Shown: piece by piece, positions 7,580 to 15,065 of the stretch | Position numbering within the stretch: position 1 is the first letter of the stretch | Layout: each line of letters opens with the position of its first letter | Virus record (IMG/VR): IMGVR_UViG_3300042995_000014 | Span: 1-24,647 of that record | Direction: 5' to 3' (one strand) | Source of the DNA: a virus | Length of the DNA stretch: 24,647 nucleotides | Made by a program: the position numbers and the translations under genes | The notes under the pieces: generated by a model | The model's database searches: none | What the model was told of the DNA's origin: nothing | Seen by the model: the letters and a program-made list of their open reading frames with translations, nothing else

Positions 7580-8863
7580 ATGGCGCGCGGCGCGACGAAG
7601 ACCTTGTTCCCCGCCTACAAGCCGCAGCCCGTCGCGGCGCTGGTGCCCTACGCCCGCAACGCCCGCACCCACTCCGACGCGCAGGTGGCGCAGATCGCCG
7701 CCTCCATTCGCGAGTTCGGCTTCACCAACCCGATCCTGGTCGACGGCGACCGCGGCGTCATCGCCGGCCACGGCCGCCTGCTCGCCGCGCGCAAGCTCGG
7801 CATGGCGGAGGTGCCAACGCTGGAACTCAGCCACCTCACTCCCGCCCAGCGCCGTGCCTATGTCCTGGCCGACAACCGCCTGGCGCTGTCAGCCGGCTGG
7901 GACGACGCCATGCTGCGCCTTGAGCTCGGCGACCTGCAGGCTGAGGGCTTCGACCTCGCGCTGACCGGTTTCGACGAGCTGGAGATCGCGGGCTTCCTGG
8001 CCGAGCCGAGCGAGGGCCTCACCGACCCGGACGCGGTGCCCGAAGTGCCGGAGGTGCCCGTCAGCCGGCTGGGCGACGTGTGGATCCTCGGCTGCCACCG
8101 CCTCGTCTGCGGCGATGCCACCGATGCCGCCGTGGTCGAGCAGGCCCTGGCCGGCGTCCGCCCGCACCTCATGGTCACCGACCCGCCCTACGGCGTGGCC
8201 TATGACCCCGCTTGGCGCAACGCGGCCCTGGAGGGCAGCAAGACCGCCCGGGTGGGCAAGGTGCTGAATGACCACCGGGCCGACTGGCGTGAGGCCTGGG
8301 CGCTGTTCCCGGGTGACGTCGCCTCTGTCTGGCACGGCGCCCTGCACGCCAGCACCGTCGCCGACAGCCTCACTGGCTCGGGCTTCGACATCCGCGCTCA
8401 GATCGTCTGGGCCAAGGAGCGCCTGGTCATGGGCCGCGGGCACTACCACTGGCAGCACGAGCCCTGTTGGTACGCCGTCCGCGGCGGCGCCACCGGCCAC
8501 TGGAGCGGCGACCGCAAGCAGACGACCCTCTGGCAGATCGCCAGCCGTGGCCAGGATGCCGAGACCACCCACGGCACCCAGAAGCCGGTGGAGTGCATGC
8601 GCCGCCCGATCGAGAACAACTCCTCCCCCGGCCAGGCCATCTACGAGCCGTTCTCCGGATCCGGCACCACCCTGATCGCCGCCGAGGCGTCGGGCCGCGC
8701 CTGCCACGCGGTGGAGCTGTCGCCGGCCTATGTCGACGTGGCCGTGCTGCGCTGGCAGGCCTTCACAGGGCAACAGGCGGTGCTGGAGGCTGGTGGGCAG
8801 ACGTTCAGTGAGGTGGCGGCCCAGCGGGCGGCGGAGGCCTCTGATGGCGCCGCCGACCTATAG
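7580..8863 (+). CDS. ParB-domain / DNA methyltransferase fusion (phage type)
   Basis: A 427-aa protein. Residues about 12-105 form a ParB/Srx N-terminal domain (LVPYARNARTHSDAQVAQIAASIREFGF, then GVIAGHGRLLAARKLG). From about 165 it is an adenine-N6 or cytosine-N4 methyltransferase: DPPYG (201-205) is catalytic motif IV, HGTQKPVE (331-338) is motif X, and EPFSGSGTT (356-364) is the S-adenosylmethionine-binding motif I. Motif IV before motif I indicates the beta class. Such fusions are common upstream of terminase genes in alphaproteobacterial prophages and may protect the element DNA or mark it. No cognate restriction enzyme is seen. The last 20 bases overlap the small terminase gene. Confidence 0.9.
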   Translation: MARGATKTLFPAYKPQPVAALVPYARNARTHSDAQVAQIAASIREFGFTNPILVDGDRGVIAGHGRLLAARKLGMAEVPTLELSHLTPAQRRAYVLADNRLALSAGWDDAMLRLELGDLQAEGFDLALTGFDELEIAGFLAEPSEGLTDPDAVPEVPEVPVSRLGDVWILGCHRLVCGDATDAAVVEQALAGVRPHLMVTDPPYGVAYDPAWRNAALEGSKTARVGKVLNDHRADWREAWALFPGDVASVWHGALHASTVADSLTGSGFDIRAQIVWAKERLVMGRGHYHWQHEPCWYAVRGGATGHWSGDRKQTTLWQIASRGQDAETTHGTQKPVECMRRPIENNSSPGQAIYEPFSGSGTTLIAAEASGRACHAVELSPAYVDVAVLRWQAFTGQQAVLEAGGQTFSEVAAQRAAEASDGAADL

Positions 8864-9218
8864 CCCGACCGAGGAGCAGCGCCGCACCGTGCGCGCCATG
8901 TCCGGCTTCGGCATCCCGCAGACCGACATCGCCACCCTGCTCGAGATCGACGCCAAGACGCTACGCAAGCATTTTCGACGTGAACTCGACCGCGGCTCCA
9001 TCGAGGCCACCGTCAAGGTCGCCCAGACCCTGTTCCAGATGGCCACCTCCGGCCAGAACACCGCCGCCGCCATCTTCTGGATGAAGGCGCGCGCCGGCTG
9101 GCGGGAGAAGCACGAACTGGTGCTCTCGGCCAAGACCACCGAGGAGATGAGCGACGAGGAGCTGGTGGCCGAGATCGGCCGGGCCCGCGCCGCGCGGCTG
9201 ACCGTCGATGGGGGATGA
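8844..9218 (+). CDS. Small terminase subunit-like HTH protein
   Basis: A 124-aa protein. MAPPTYSPTEEQRRTVRAMSG leads into a helix-turn-helix (GIPQTDIATLLEIDAKTLRKHF, about 23-44), followed by ATVKVAQTLFQMATSGQ and AAIFWMKARAGWREK, the pattern of small terminase or terminase-associated HTH proteins. It would recognise packaging sites and pass DNA to the large terminase, which starts 11 bases before its stop. The ATG at 8844 lies inside the end of the methyltransferase gene, so all three appear to be one transcript. Identification rests on the HTH and the neighbour, as small terminases diverge strongly. Confidence 0.75.
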   Translation: MAPPTYSPTEEQRRTVRAMSGFGIPQTDIATLLEIDAKTLRKHFRRELDRGSIEATVKVAQTLFQMATSGQNTAAAIFWMKARAGWREKHELVLSAKTTEEMSDEELVAEIGRARAARLTVDGG

Positions 9219-10668
9219 CGCCGCCTGGGAGTTGGGCCAGCGCCGCGCCATCCGCCGCGACTTCGGCCTCTGGTGCGAGCATGCCCTGGCGCCGCAGGGC
9301 ATGGCACCGGCGGCCCACCACCGGCTGCTGATCCGCGAGCTGCAGGCGGTGGCGGATGGTAAGCAGGACCGGCTGATGGTGTTCATGCCGCCGGGCTCGG
9401 CCAAGTCCACCTACACCTCCGACCTGTTCCCCGCCTGGTTCCTGGCGCAAAGCCGCGACCGGCGCGTCATCGCCACCAGCAACACCGCCGACCTCGCCGG
9501 CACCTTCTCCCGCCGGGTGCGCGGGCGCATCCGCAGCCATGGCCCGACGCTGGGCTACCGGCTGGACCGCGAGGCGGAGGACCTCTGGACCACCAGCAAT
9601 GGCGGCGAGTACCGAGCGGCCGGCATCGGCGGCGTCATCACCGGGCTCCGGGCCGACCTGGCGCTGATCGACGACCCCGTGAAGTCGCGCGAGGAGGCGG
9701 ACAGCGAGGCGCGGCGCAACCGGGTGTGGGAGTGGTTCCAGGACGACCTCAGGACGCGGCTGCGGCCGTGCGCCTCGATCGTGGTGGTGCAGACCAGGTG
9801 GCACCAGGACGACCTGTCCGGCCGTCTGCTGGAGGCGCAGGGGGACCAGTGGCGGGTGGTGTCGCTGCCGGCGGAGGCGGAGGCCGAGGATCCGCTGGGG
9901 CGGGCGCCGGGCGACATGCTGTGGGCGGATGACGGCTACGGCTACGCCGCCTCACTGGCGCGGGTGAAGGCGGAGGCGAGCACGCGGAGCTGGTCGGCCT
10001 TGTACCAGCAGCGGCCGGTGCCGGACACCGGCGACTACTTCCTGCAGGCGTGGCTGCACCCGGTGGACGAGCTGCCGGACCCGGCGACGCTGCGGGTTTA
10101 TGGCGGCTCGGACTATGCCGTCACGGCCGGGGGTGGAGATTTCACCGCGCATGTGGTGGTGGGGATGGATCCTGAGGGACGGCTCTGGCTGCTGGATGTG
10201 TGGCGCGGCCAGGCGGCGGCGGACGTGTGGATCGAGGCGTTCTGCGACCTGGTCCGCAAGTGGCGGCCGATCGGCTGGGCGGAGGAGACCGGCCAGATCC
10301 GGGCCGGTGTGGGTCCTTTCCTCGCGCGCCGGATGCGCGAGCGGCAGGCCTATGTGGCGCGGCACGCCTTTCCCACGCGCGGCGACAAGGGCGTGCGGGC
10401 GCAGTCGATCAGGGGGCGCATGGCCATGGACGGGCTGCGGGTGCCGCGGCGGGCGGTGTGGCGGCAGGCCTTCGAGGCGGAGCTGCTGACGTTTCCGGCG
10501 GGCAAGCACGATGACCAGGTGGATGCGCTGGGGCTGGTCGGGCAGCTGCTCGACCAGATGGTCAAGGGCACGGCGCTGAAGCCGGCGCTCCGCGAGCCGG
10601 AGGACAGCTGGGCCAGGCTGTTCGATCGGGATCGCGACGGCGACGTCCCCAGCTGGCGAGTGGCCTGA
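9208..10668 (+). CDS. terL: Phage terminase large subunit
   Basis: A 486-aa, apparently complete terminase large subunit. The ATPase domain has Walker A MPPGSAKST (60-68), Walker B LALIDDP (151-157) and the coupling motif QTRWHQDD (195-202). The RNase H-like nuclease domain has an acidic residue in GGSDYAVT (Asp302) and the C-terminal KHDDQVDAL (433-441) metal site. It pumps and cuts phage DNA during head filling. The key residues are intact, so it is not obviously decayed. What is odd is the context: no portal, protease, capsid or tail gene follows; the next genes are unrelated and on the other strand. Confidence 0.93.
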   Translation: MGDDAAWELGQRRAIRRDFGLWCEHALAPQGMAPAAHHRLLIRELQAVADGKQDRLMVFMPPGSAKSTYTSDLFPAWFLAQSRDRRVIATSNTADLAGTFSRRVRGRIRSHGPTLGYRLDREAEDLWTTSNGGEYRAAGIGGVITGLRADLALIDDPVKSREEADSEARRNRVWEWFQDDLRTRLRPCASIVVVQTRWHQDDLSGRLLEAQGDQWRVVSLPAEAEAEDPLGRAPGDMLWADDGYGYAASLARVKAEASTRSWSALYQQRPVPDTGDYFLQAWLHPVDELPDPATLRVYGGSDYAVTAGGGDFTAHVVVGMDPEGRLWLLDVWRGQAAADVWIEAFCDLVRKWRPIGWAEETGQIRAGVGPFLARRMRERQAYVARHAFPTRGDKGVRAQSIRGRMAMDGLRVPRRAVWRQAFEAELLTFPAGKHDDQVDALGLVGQLLDQMVKGTALKPALREPEDSWARLFDRDRDGDVPSWRVA

Positions 10669-10679
10669 CGCCGCGGCGC

Positions 10680-10721
10680 ATGTTCAACACCGACCATCGA
10701 CCGTTGATCGGTGGTGAACAT
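10680..10721. repeat. 42-bp dyad just downstream of terL
   Basis: The left arm ATGTTCAACACCGACC (10680-10695) pairs with the right arm GATCGGTGGTGAACAT (10706-10721) at 14 of 16 positions around a 10-base loop. No run of T follows, so it is not a classical intrinsic terminator. It lies 11 bases after the terL stop. It could act as a terminator-like hairpin, a binding site, a packaging signal or a recombination site. Confidence 0.6.
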
Positions 10722-10795
10722 GCCTGTCGCGGTTGCAGGCCTTCTACAGCTGCCGGTGTCGCACCCTGCTGTGCACAAGCGTCGTTGGCTCCTCT

Positions 10796-11338
10796 TCAAT
10801 CTCGACCGCCCGCCTTGCGGTAGGCCTCAAGCGCCTCAGTCACTTTCGCCTCGGAAAGCCGACGCACCTCGACGTAACTCTCCTGGGCGGCAGCCATTTC
10901 TGCATCCAGGGCCACCTGGCGTTCCCGGAACGCCGCCTCCTCGGCCTTTCGCTGCTCATCGACAGCACGTAGCGCTGCCTCGGCTTTGCTCAGGATTGCC
11001 CGGTCGGGTGGCGGCGGAGGTGGCGCCTTGCTCAATGCCGGCTTCGCAACCTTCGGCGTGGCCTTCTTCGTCGGCACGTCAGGTAGTTCGGGAAGCGACG
11101 TCGGCTCGACCTCAAAGGGTCCATCGAAGCCAACCGGCCGCTTCAGAACCGTTCCCGGGTGCGCCATTGCCGCCGCCACGGCCGCCTCATCGGTTGTGAG
11201 CTTCGCCTGCCCATCGGCGAAGACGTTCCGATGGACATCCCAGGCCCGCATCGCCGCGGCCTGACTCGGCGCTGCCACGATAGTGTCGTAGAAGCCGAAG
11301 TGGGCCTGGAAGACCTTCAGCCTGCGGGCCTTCGCCAT
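10796..11338 (-). CDS. TolA-like coiled-coil protein of unknown function
   Basis: A 180-aa protein. The N-terminus (1-45; KVFQAHFGFYDTIVAAPSQAAAMRAW) is a conserved small domain. A Pro-rich linker with six prolines lies at about 106-111. The C-terminal 65 residues are a charged, Ala-rich predicted coiled coil (KAEAALRAVDEQRKAEEAAF). No signal peptide or membrane anchor is seen, so a true TolA function is unlikely even though similar proteins are often labelled 'cell envelope biogenesis'. The ATG has AAGGA about four bases upstream. It stands alone and opposite to terL. I recall such proteins from mobile elements of this group but know no function. Confidence 0.75.
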   Translation of the reverse strand: MAKARRLKVFQAHFGFYDTIVAAPSQAAAMRAWDVHRNVFADGQAKLTTDEAAVAAAMAHPGTVLKRPVGFDGPFEVEPTSLPELPDVPTKKATPKVAKPALSKAPPPPPPDRAILSKAEAALRAVDEQRKAEEAAFRERQVALDAEMAAAQESYVEVRRLSEAKVTEALEAYRKAGGRD

Positions 11339-11503
11339 GATGATCCTTGTATGCTACTCGCCAAGCCCGATGACGTGGCGCCCGCCGCTCTCGTGGCAAT
11401 CCACCCGGTCTCGTCCAGATGGGCCATGGCGCCTTGATCCAAGCCGCCAGGCGCCGCTTCTTGTCGGCGCCCGTGCAACCTTTGCCCGCACCAGGGCAGG
11501 ACG

Positions 11504-11953
11504 CTACCCCTGCTTGCGAAGCGACCGCACGAACCGCTGGCCTGCCTCTGCAAAGCCTGTGGCTTGGCAAAAGGCATCGAGCGAGGACGCACCTGGCGTA
11601 GTCAGGATTTCCATTTCGCCGCAGCCCGCCACGCGCGCAGCCTGAGCGGCCGCCTTGACCAGAATGCGCCCAATGCCCTGGCGCCGCTCATCGGCATTGA
11701 CCAACAGTGTCGTGATCTGCGCTGTCGGACGGGACGCATGAAGCGTCGGATACCAATGCATCACCACGAGGCCGCTGGGCGGTCCCCATTGCACGGCGAC
11801 AAGTGCCGTTGAGGAGGCCTGGCGCAACGCCACGATCAGCTCGGCCAATACACGCGCGTCGGTGATGTGGCCTGCCGTGGCGAGCAAGGTCGACAAGCCG
11901 GGCGCGTCGGTCGCCATGGCCGCGCGGATCTCCAGGCCGTAGCGTGACGTCAA
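11504..11953 (-). CDS. GNAT family N-acetyltransferase
   Basis: A 149-aa single-domain GNAT acetyltransferase. Motif A, which binds acetyl-CoA, is ITTLLVNADERRQGIGRILVKAA (80-102) with the R/Q-x-x-G-x-G pattern at 90-95. The C-terminal part (SSLDAFCQATGFAEAGQRF) is the usual motif B region. The substrate cannot be told. The start is a TTG with a weak ribosome site; the first in-frame ATG is 12 codons later and would cut the first beta strand, so TTG is preferred. It is the last gene of the minus-strand run after DUF3489 and the resolvase, 45 bases from the resolvase stop. Confidence 0.8.
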   Translation of the reverse strand: MTSRYGLEIRAAMATDAPGLSTLLATAGHITDARVLAELIVALRQASSTALVAVQWGPPSGLVVMHWYPTLHASRPTAQITTLLVNADERRQGIGRILVKAAAQAARVAGCGEMEILTTPGASSLDAFCQATGFAEAGQRFVRSLRKQG

Positions 11954-11998
11954 CAGGTTGATCCAGGGATGTAGCGCACCCTGAGGACGAACCAGCGC

Positions 11999-12715
11999 TC
12001 AGGTCAAGGGCGCAGAGACCGCGGCCGTTCGCATCAGTACTCGTGCGACGGTGGTATGTGTCCAGGTGCTGCCTCCACGCGGCGTCAGCACACCGCGCTC
12101 CGTCAGCAGGCGCGCCAGACCCTGGTGTGTTGCCGCACCGGCCTCTCGCGCCGCCCGCACCTCCAGGGCCAGCCGATGCGCCGCCAGCTCGGCCGTCTGG
12201 CGGCGTGCCAGAGCCGCGGCAGCGCTATCCGGGCCTGCTGCTGGCCGGTAGCCCCGGTCGCCGCCCAGCGCCTTCCCACGCGCCTTAGCGGACGCCAGCG
12301 CGGCCCGCGTCCGCTCCGAGATCAGCTCCCGCTCCTTCTGCGCCATCGCCGCGTAGATCCGCAGCATCAGTTCATCTGCGCCGGGCATATCGGCCGCCCG
12401 GATCGCCGTACCGTCCTCCAGCAGTTGCGACAGCGTGTGCGCGCGGCGGGTGATGCGGTCGAGCCGCGCCGCGACCAGCACCGCCCCCAGCTGCCGGCAC
12501 CGCGCCAGCGCAGCCTGGAACCCCGGCCGGTGGTCGTCCTTGCCGCTGGCAATGTCGGAGAACTCCGCCACCAGCGTCCAGCCTTGGCTCGTCACGAAGG
12601 CCCGCACGCTGGCCTGCTGCGCCTCCAGGCCCAGGCCGCTCTGTCCCTGCTCGGCCGTCGAGACGCGGTAGAGGCCGACTGCCAGGCGCGAGGAGCCGTG
12701 CTGCGTGGCGCGCAT
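11999..12715 (-). CDS. Small serine recombinase (resolvase/invertase family)
   Basis: A 238-aa serine recombinase. YRVST (16-20) carries the nucleophile Ser19. ARLDRITRRAHTL near 85 and MAQKERELISERTRAAL near 125 are the conserved active-site Arg region and the long E helix. The C-terminal part (QGLARLLTERGVLTPRGGSTWTHTTVARVL) is a helix-turn-helix DNA-binding domain. The protein probably resolves or inverts DNA at short sites. It differs from the left-hand recombinase in size and lacks the large 'recombinase' domain. The start shares one base with the DUF3489 stop (TGATG), so the two are coupled. Confidence 0.9.
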   Translation of the reverse strand: MRATQHGSSRLAVGLYRVSTAEQGQSGLGLEAQQASVRAFVTSQGWTLVAEFSDIASGKDDHRPGFQAALARCRQLGAVLVAARLDRITRRAHTLSQLLEDGTAIRAADMPGADELMLRIYAAMAQKERELISERTRAALASAKARGKALGGDRGYRPAAGPDSAAAALARRQTAELAAHRLALEVRAAREAGAATHQGLARLLTERGVLTPRGGSTWTHTTVARVLMRTAAVSAPLT

Positions 12716-13482
12716 CAGGCTGCCACCGCCGCGATCTGGTAGACGCTGTAGCTGCCGCGCGCGCCAATCTTGTTCGGCCCGACTTGGCGCACCCGCTCCA
12801 GCACCGTCACCTCGATGCCGTGCCGGATCCGAAGGCCGGCGAAGAAGCCGCGGACGGTGTGCGGTGCCCAGCCTGTGGCGTCGGCCACCTGGGCCACTGT
12901 TGCACCCTCCGGCCGGCGCAGCAGGGCCAGCACCGCCGCCTGCTTGGTGCCCTCGCGCGGCCTGCGGGGGATGTCGGCTGCTCGTGGCGCGCGGGCCGAT
13001 TGGCCGGCGAGGATCGCGCGCATGGAGGTCAAAGGAGCGTCGAGAGACTGCGAGGCTTCCCAGGCCGCGACCACGGCCGCGGCCGCCAAGCGCAGGGTGG
13101 CACGCCCGTCAGTCGCGCCCGTCAGCGGGCAGGCCCTTTCAGGACTCACAGGCGGGCCGTCAGAGCCGCCTGGCGTGCCGGGGTGTTCTTGCTGCCCCTC
13201 GGGCGCCGAAGCCTCCAGTGCGCCTCCCGTGCCCTCCTGCGCGGCCGCCAAGCCGGCGTCGGTGATCCGCAGTGTCATCCATGCGCCAGCCTCATCCTGG
13301 CGCCAGCCGAGGCCGACATGCTCTGGCGGCGCCGGCACCTCACCCAACAAGCGATTCTTGAGCATGCTGCGGAACACCGCGTTGCGCGCTCCGGCCGGCA
13401 GGCGCTCAGGCGCCTTGGCCAGTTGCGCTTCATGCTGTGCGGCCGCGGTCAGGATCTGCATTTGCGTGGTCGAGATGGTCAT
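12715..13482 (-). CDS. DUF3489 family protein
   Basis: A 255-aa protein whose C-terminal 75 residues are a DUF3489 domain: PREGTKQAAVLALLRRPEGATVAQVADATGW.PHTVRGFFAGL (175-217), a winged-helix-like fold, then RGSYSVYQI. The N-terminal part (7-80) is a second conserved block; residues about 85-170 are a variable Ala/Pro-rich linker. The ATG at 13480-13482 has AGGA seven bases upstream; a GTG at 13503 would add seven residues. Function is unknown. DUF3489 proteins are usually met beside DUF2924 and a recombinase, so DNA binding for recombination is plausible. Confidence 0.85.
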   Translation of the reverse strand: MTISTTQMQILTAAAQHEAQLAKAPERLPAGARNAVFRSMLKNRLLGEVPAPPEHVGLGWRQDEAGAWMTLRITDAGLAAAQEGTGGALEASAPEGQQEHPGTPGGSDGPPVSPERACPLTGATDGRATLRLAAAAVVAAWEASQSLDAPLTSMRAILAGQSARAPRAADIPRRPREGTKQAAVLALLRRPEGATVAQVADATGWAPHTVRGFFAGLRIRHGIEVTVLERVRQVGPNKIGARGSYSVYQIAAVAA

Positions 13483-13826
13483 CGTCCGGTCCTGGTCAGG
13501 CACCCGATGATCCGAATGCTACCAGCCTGAGCCCCGCAGGCGACGCCAGCCGGGGCAGAGAAGCGGGTCGCGCAGCACTGGACCATTCGCTCTGGATCGC
13601 CAGAAAAGCCAAGCAGATAGTCGGCTCGCCTGTCTGCTACGCAGTACTCTCTCGCGCTGCCATGACCCTCGCTAAAATGCCGATCGGGCCGACGAAGATC
13701 CACGGCAGCCGGCGATTTCCTTTGGAGGCCATCGCCAGCCGCGGCGCCTCAGAGCATTCTGGCAGACGCAATCCGGCGAGGGGGCGACGATGCGTCCTTG
13801 ATGCCGGCGTAGGGAGAGGGGCAGTC
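13483..13826. other. 344-bp spacer at the mobile region / backbone boundary
   Basis: No gene is supported here. It separates the minus-strand DUF3489 gene from plus-strand alanine dehydrogenase and must hold both promoters. TAAAAT at 13673-13678 could be a -10 box for ald, but the -35 position is poor. No repeat, tRNA fragment or clear attachment site was seen. Confidence 0.3.
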
Positions 13827-14942
13827 ATGCGGATCGGTGTGCCAAAGGAAATCAAGATCCACGAGTATCGCGTCGGGCTGACGCCGGGCTCGGTGCGGGA
13901 GCTTACAGCCCAGGGCCATCAGGTTCTCGTGGAGACGGGTGCGGGGGCGTCGATCGGCTTCGACGACGCGAGCTACCGGGCTGTCGGGGCGTCAATCGCT
14001 GCCAAGGCTGCGGATGTCTTCGCCGCGGCGGAGCTGGTCGTGAAGGTAAAGGAGCCCCAACCCGAGGAATGGATCCAGCTGCGCCCGGACCAAGTGCTGT
14101 TTACCTATCTGCACCTCGCGGCCGACCGCGACCAGGCAATCGGGCTGCTACAGTCGAACGCCAGCGCCGTGGCCTATGAGACCGTGACCGATGGCCAAGG
14201 GGGCCTGCCACTGCTGGCGCCGATGAGCGAGGTCGCCGGTCGCATGGCAGTGCAGGTCGGCGCGCGTTGCCTGGAGAAGGAGGCCGGCGGGGCTGGCATC
14301 CTGCTTGGTGGGGTGCCGGGCGTGCCCGGGGCTAATGTTGTTGTGCTCGGCGGCGGCGTGGTGGGGTCCAACGCCGCTCGGATCGCCCAGGGCATGCGCG
14401 CCCGCGTCACGGTGCTCGATCGCTCGCTGCGCGTGATGGCGGCGCTGGACGCCGAGTTCGGCGGCACCGTGGCAACACAATTTGCCAGCGTGGAAGCGAT
14501 CGAGGCGGCGGTATTGGCAGCAGACTTGGTGATCGGCGCCGTGCTGCTACCTGGCGCGGCGGCGCCCCGGCTGGTGACCAGGGAGATGGTGCGGAAAATG
14601 CGACCGGGCAGTGTGGTGGTAGATGTGGCGATCGATCAAGGCGGTTGCTTCGAGACGTCCCGCCCTACTACCCATGCAGAGCCCACATACCTCGTCGACG
14701 GTGTGGTGCACTACTGCGTGACAAACATGCCGGGCGCCGTGGCGCGCACCAGCGCTGTCGCTCTGAACAATGCGACCTTGCCCTTCACACTGCAGCTGGC
14801 TGGAAAGGGGCTGCGGCGGGCCTGTGCAGAGAACCCTCATCTGGCACAGGGCCTCAACGTGCACGCCGGCCGGATTACCCATCCCGCGGTCGCTGCTGCT
14901 TTGGGCATGACTTTCACGGCGCATGAGACACTGATGGGTTGA
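13827..14942 (+). CDS. ald: Alanine dehydrogenase
   Basis: A 371-aa NAD-dependent L-alanine dehydrogenase, which interconverts L-alanine with pyruvate and ammonium. The N-terminus [18 protein letters not shown] is diagnostic. Substrate and catalytic residues known in the family fall at their usual numbers: Arg15, Lys75, His96 and Asp270. The NAD-binding Rossmann loop is [14 protein letters not shown] (171-184). Length matches the family. The ATG at 13827 has GGGAGAGGGG just upstream; the longer open frame before it is not protein-like. It is the first backbone gene right of the mobile region, and converges on the amidase gene. No AldR regulator lies beside it. Confidence 0.95.
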   Translation: MRIGVPKEIKIHEYRVGLTPGSVRELTAQGHQVLVETGAGASIGFDDASYRAVGASIAAKAADVFAAAELVVKVKEPQPEEWIQLRPDQVLFTYLHLAADRDQAIGLLQSNASAVAYETVTDGQGGLPLLAPMSEVAGRMAVQVGARCLEKEAGGAGILLGGVPGVPGANVVVLGGGVVGSNAARIAQGMRARVTVLDRSLRVMAALDAEFGGTVATQFASVEAIEAAVLAADLVIGAVLLPGAAAPRLVTREMVRKMRPGSVVVDVAIDQGGCFETSRPTTHAEPTYLVDGVVHYCVTNMPGAVARTSAVALNNATLPFTLQLAGKGLRRACAENPHLAQGLNVHAGRITHPAVAAALGMTFTAHETLMG

Positions 14943-15065
14943 TGTTTGATGGAGGTGAGACCCACGCTAACTCGCGGTCCATAAATGGACACAGGCGGTC
15001 TCCGCGCCAGCCCGCGCCCGTTTCCATGCGCTACGGAGCGTCAGGAGGAGGGTGAGGACAACGCG

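Larger units (their letters stand above)
99..13503. mobile_element. Composite mobile region flanked by two serine recombinase modules
   Basis: The span runs from the DUF2924/large recombinase module on the left to the DUF3489/resolvase module on the right. It encloses the unknown two-gene cassette, the replication cassette, the iteron-like array and the packaging cassette. Content alone marks it as mobile. No attachment repeats or tRNA were found, so the exact ends are not known, and it may be more than one element side by side. Confidence 0.5.

Noticed and set aside
14977-14990. Perfect small palindrome GTCCATAAATGGAC after ald
   Set aside because: Arms of six bases with no T-run; too short to call a terminator or operator in a gap between converging genes.
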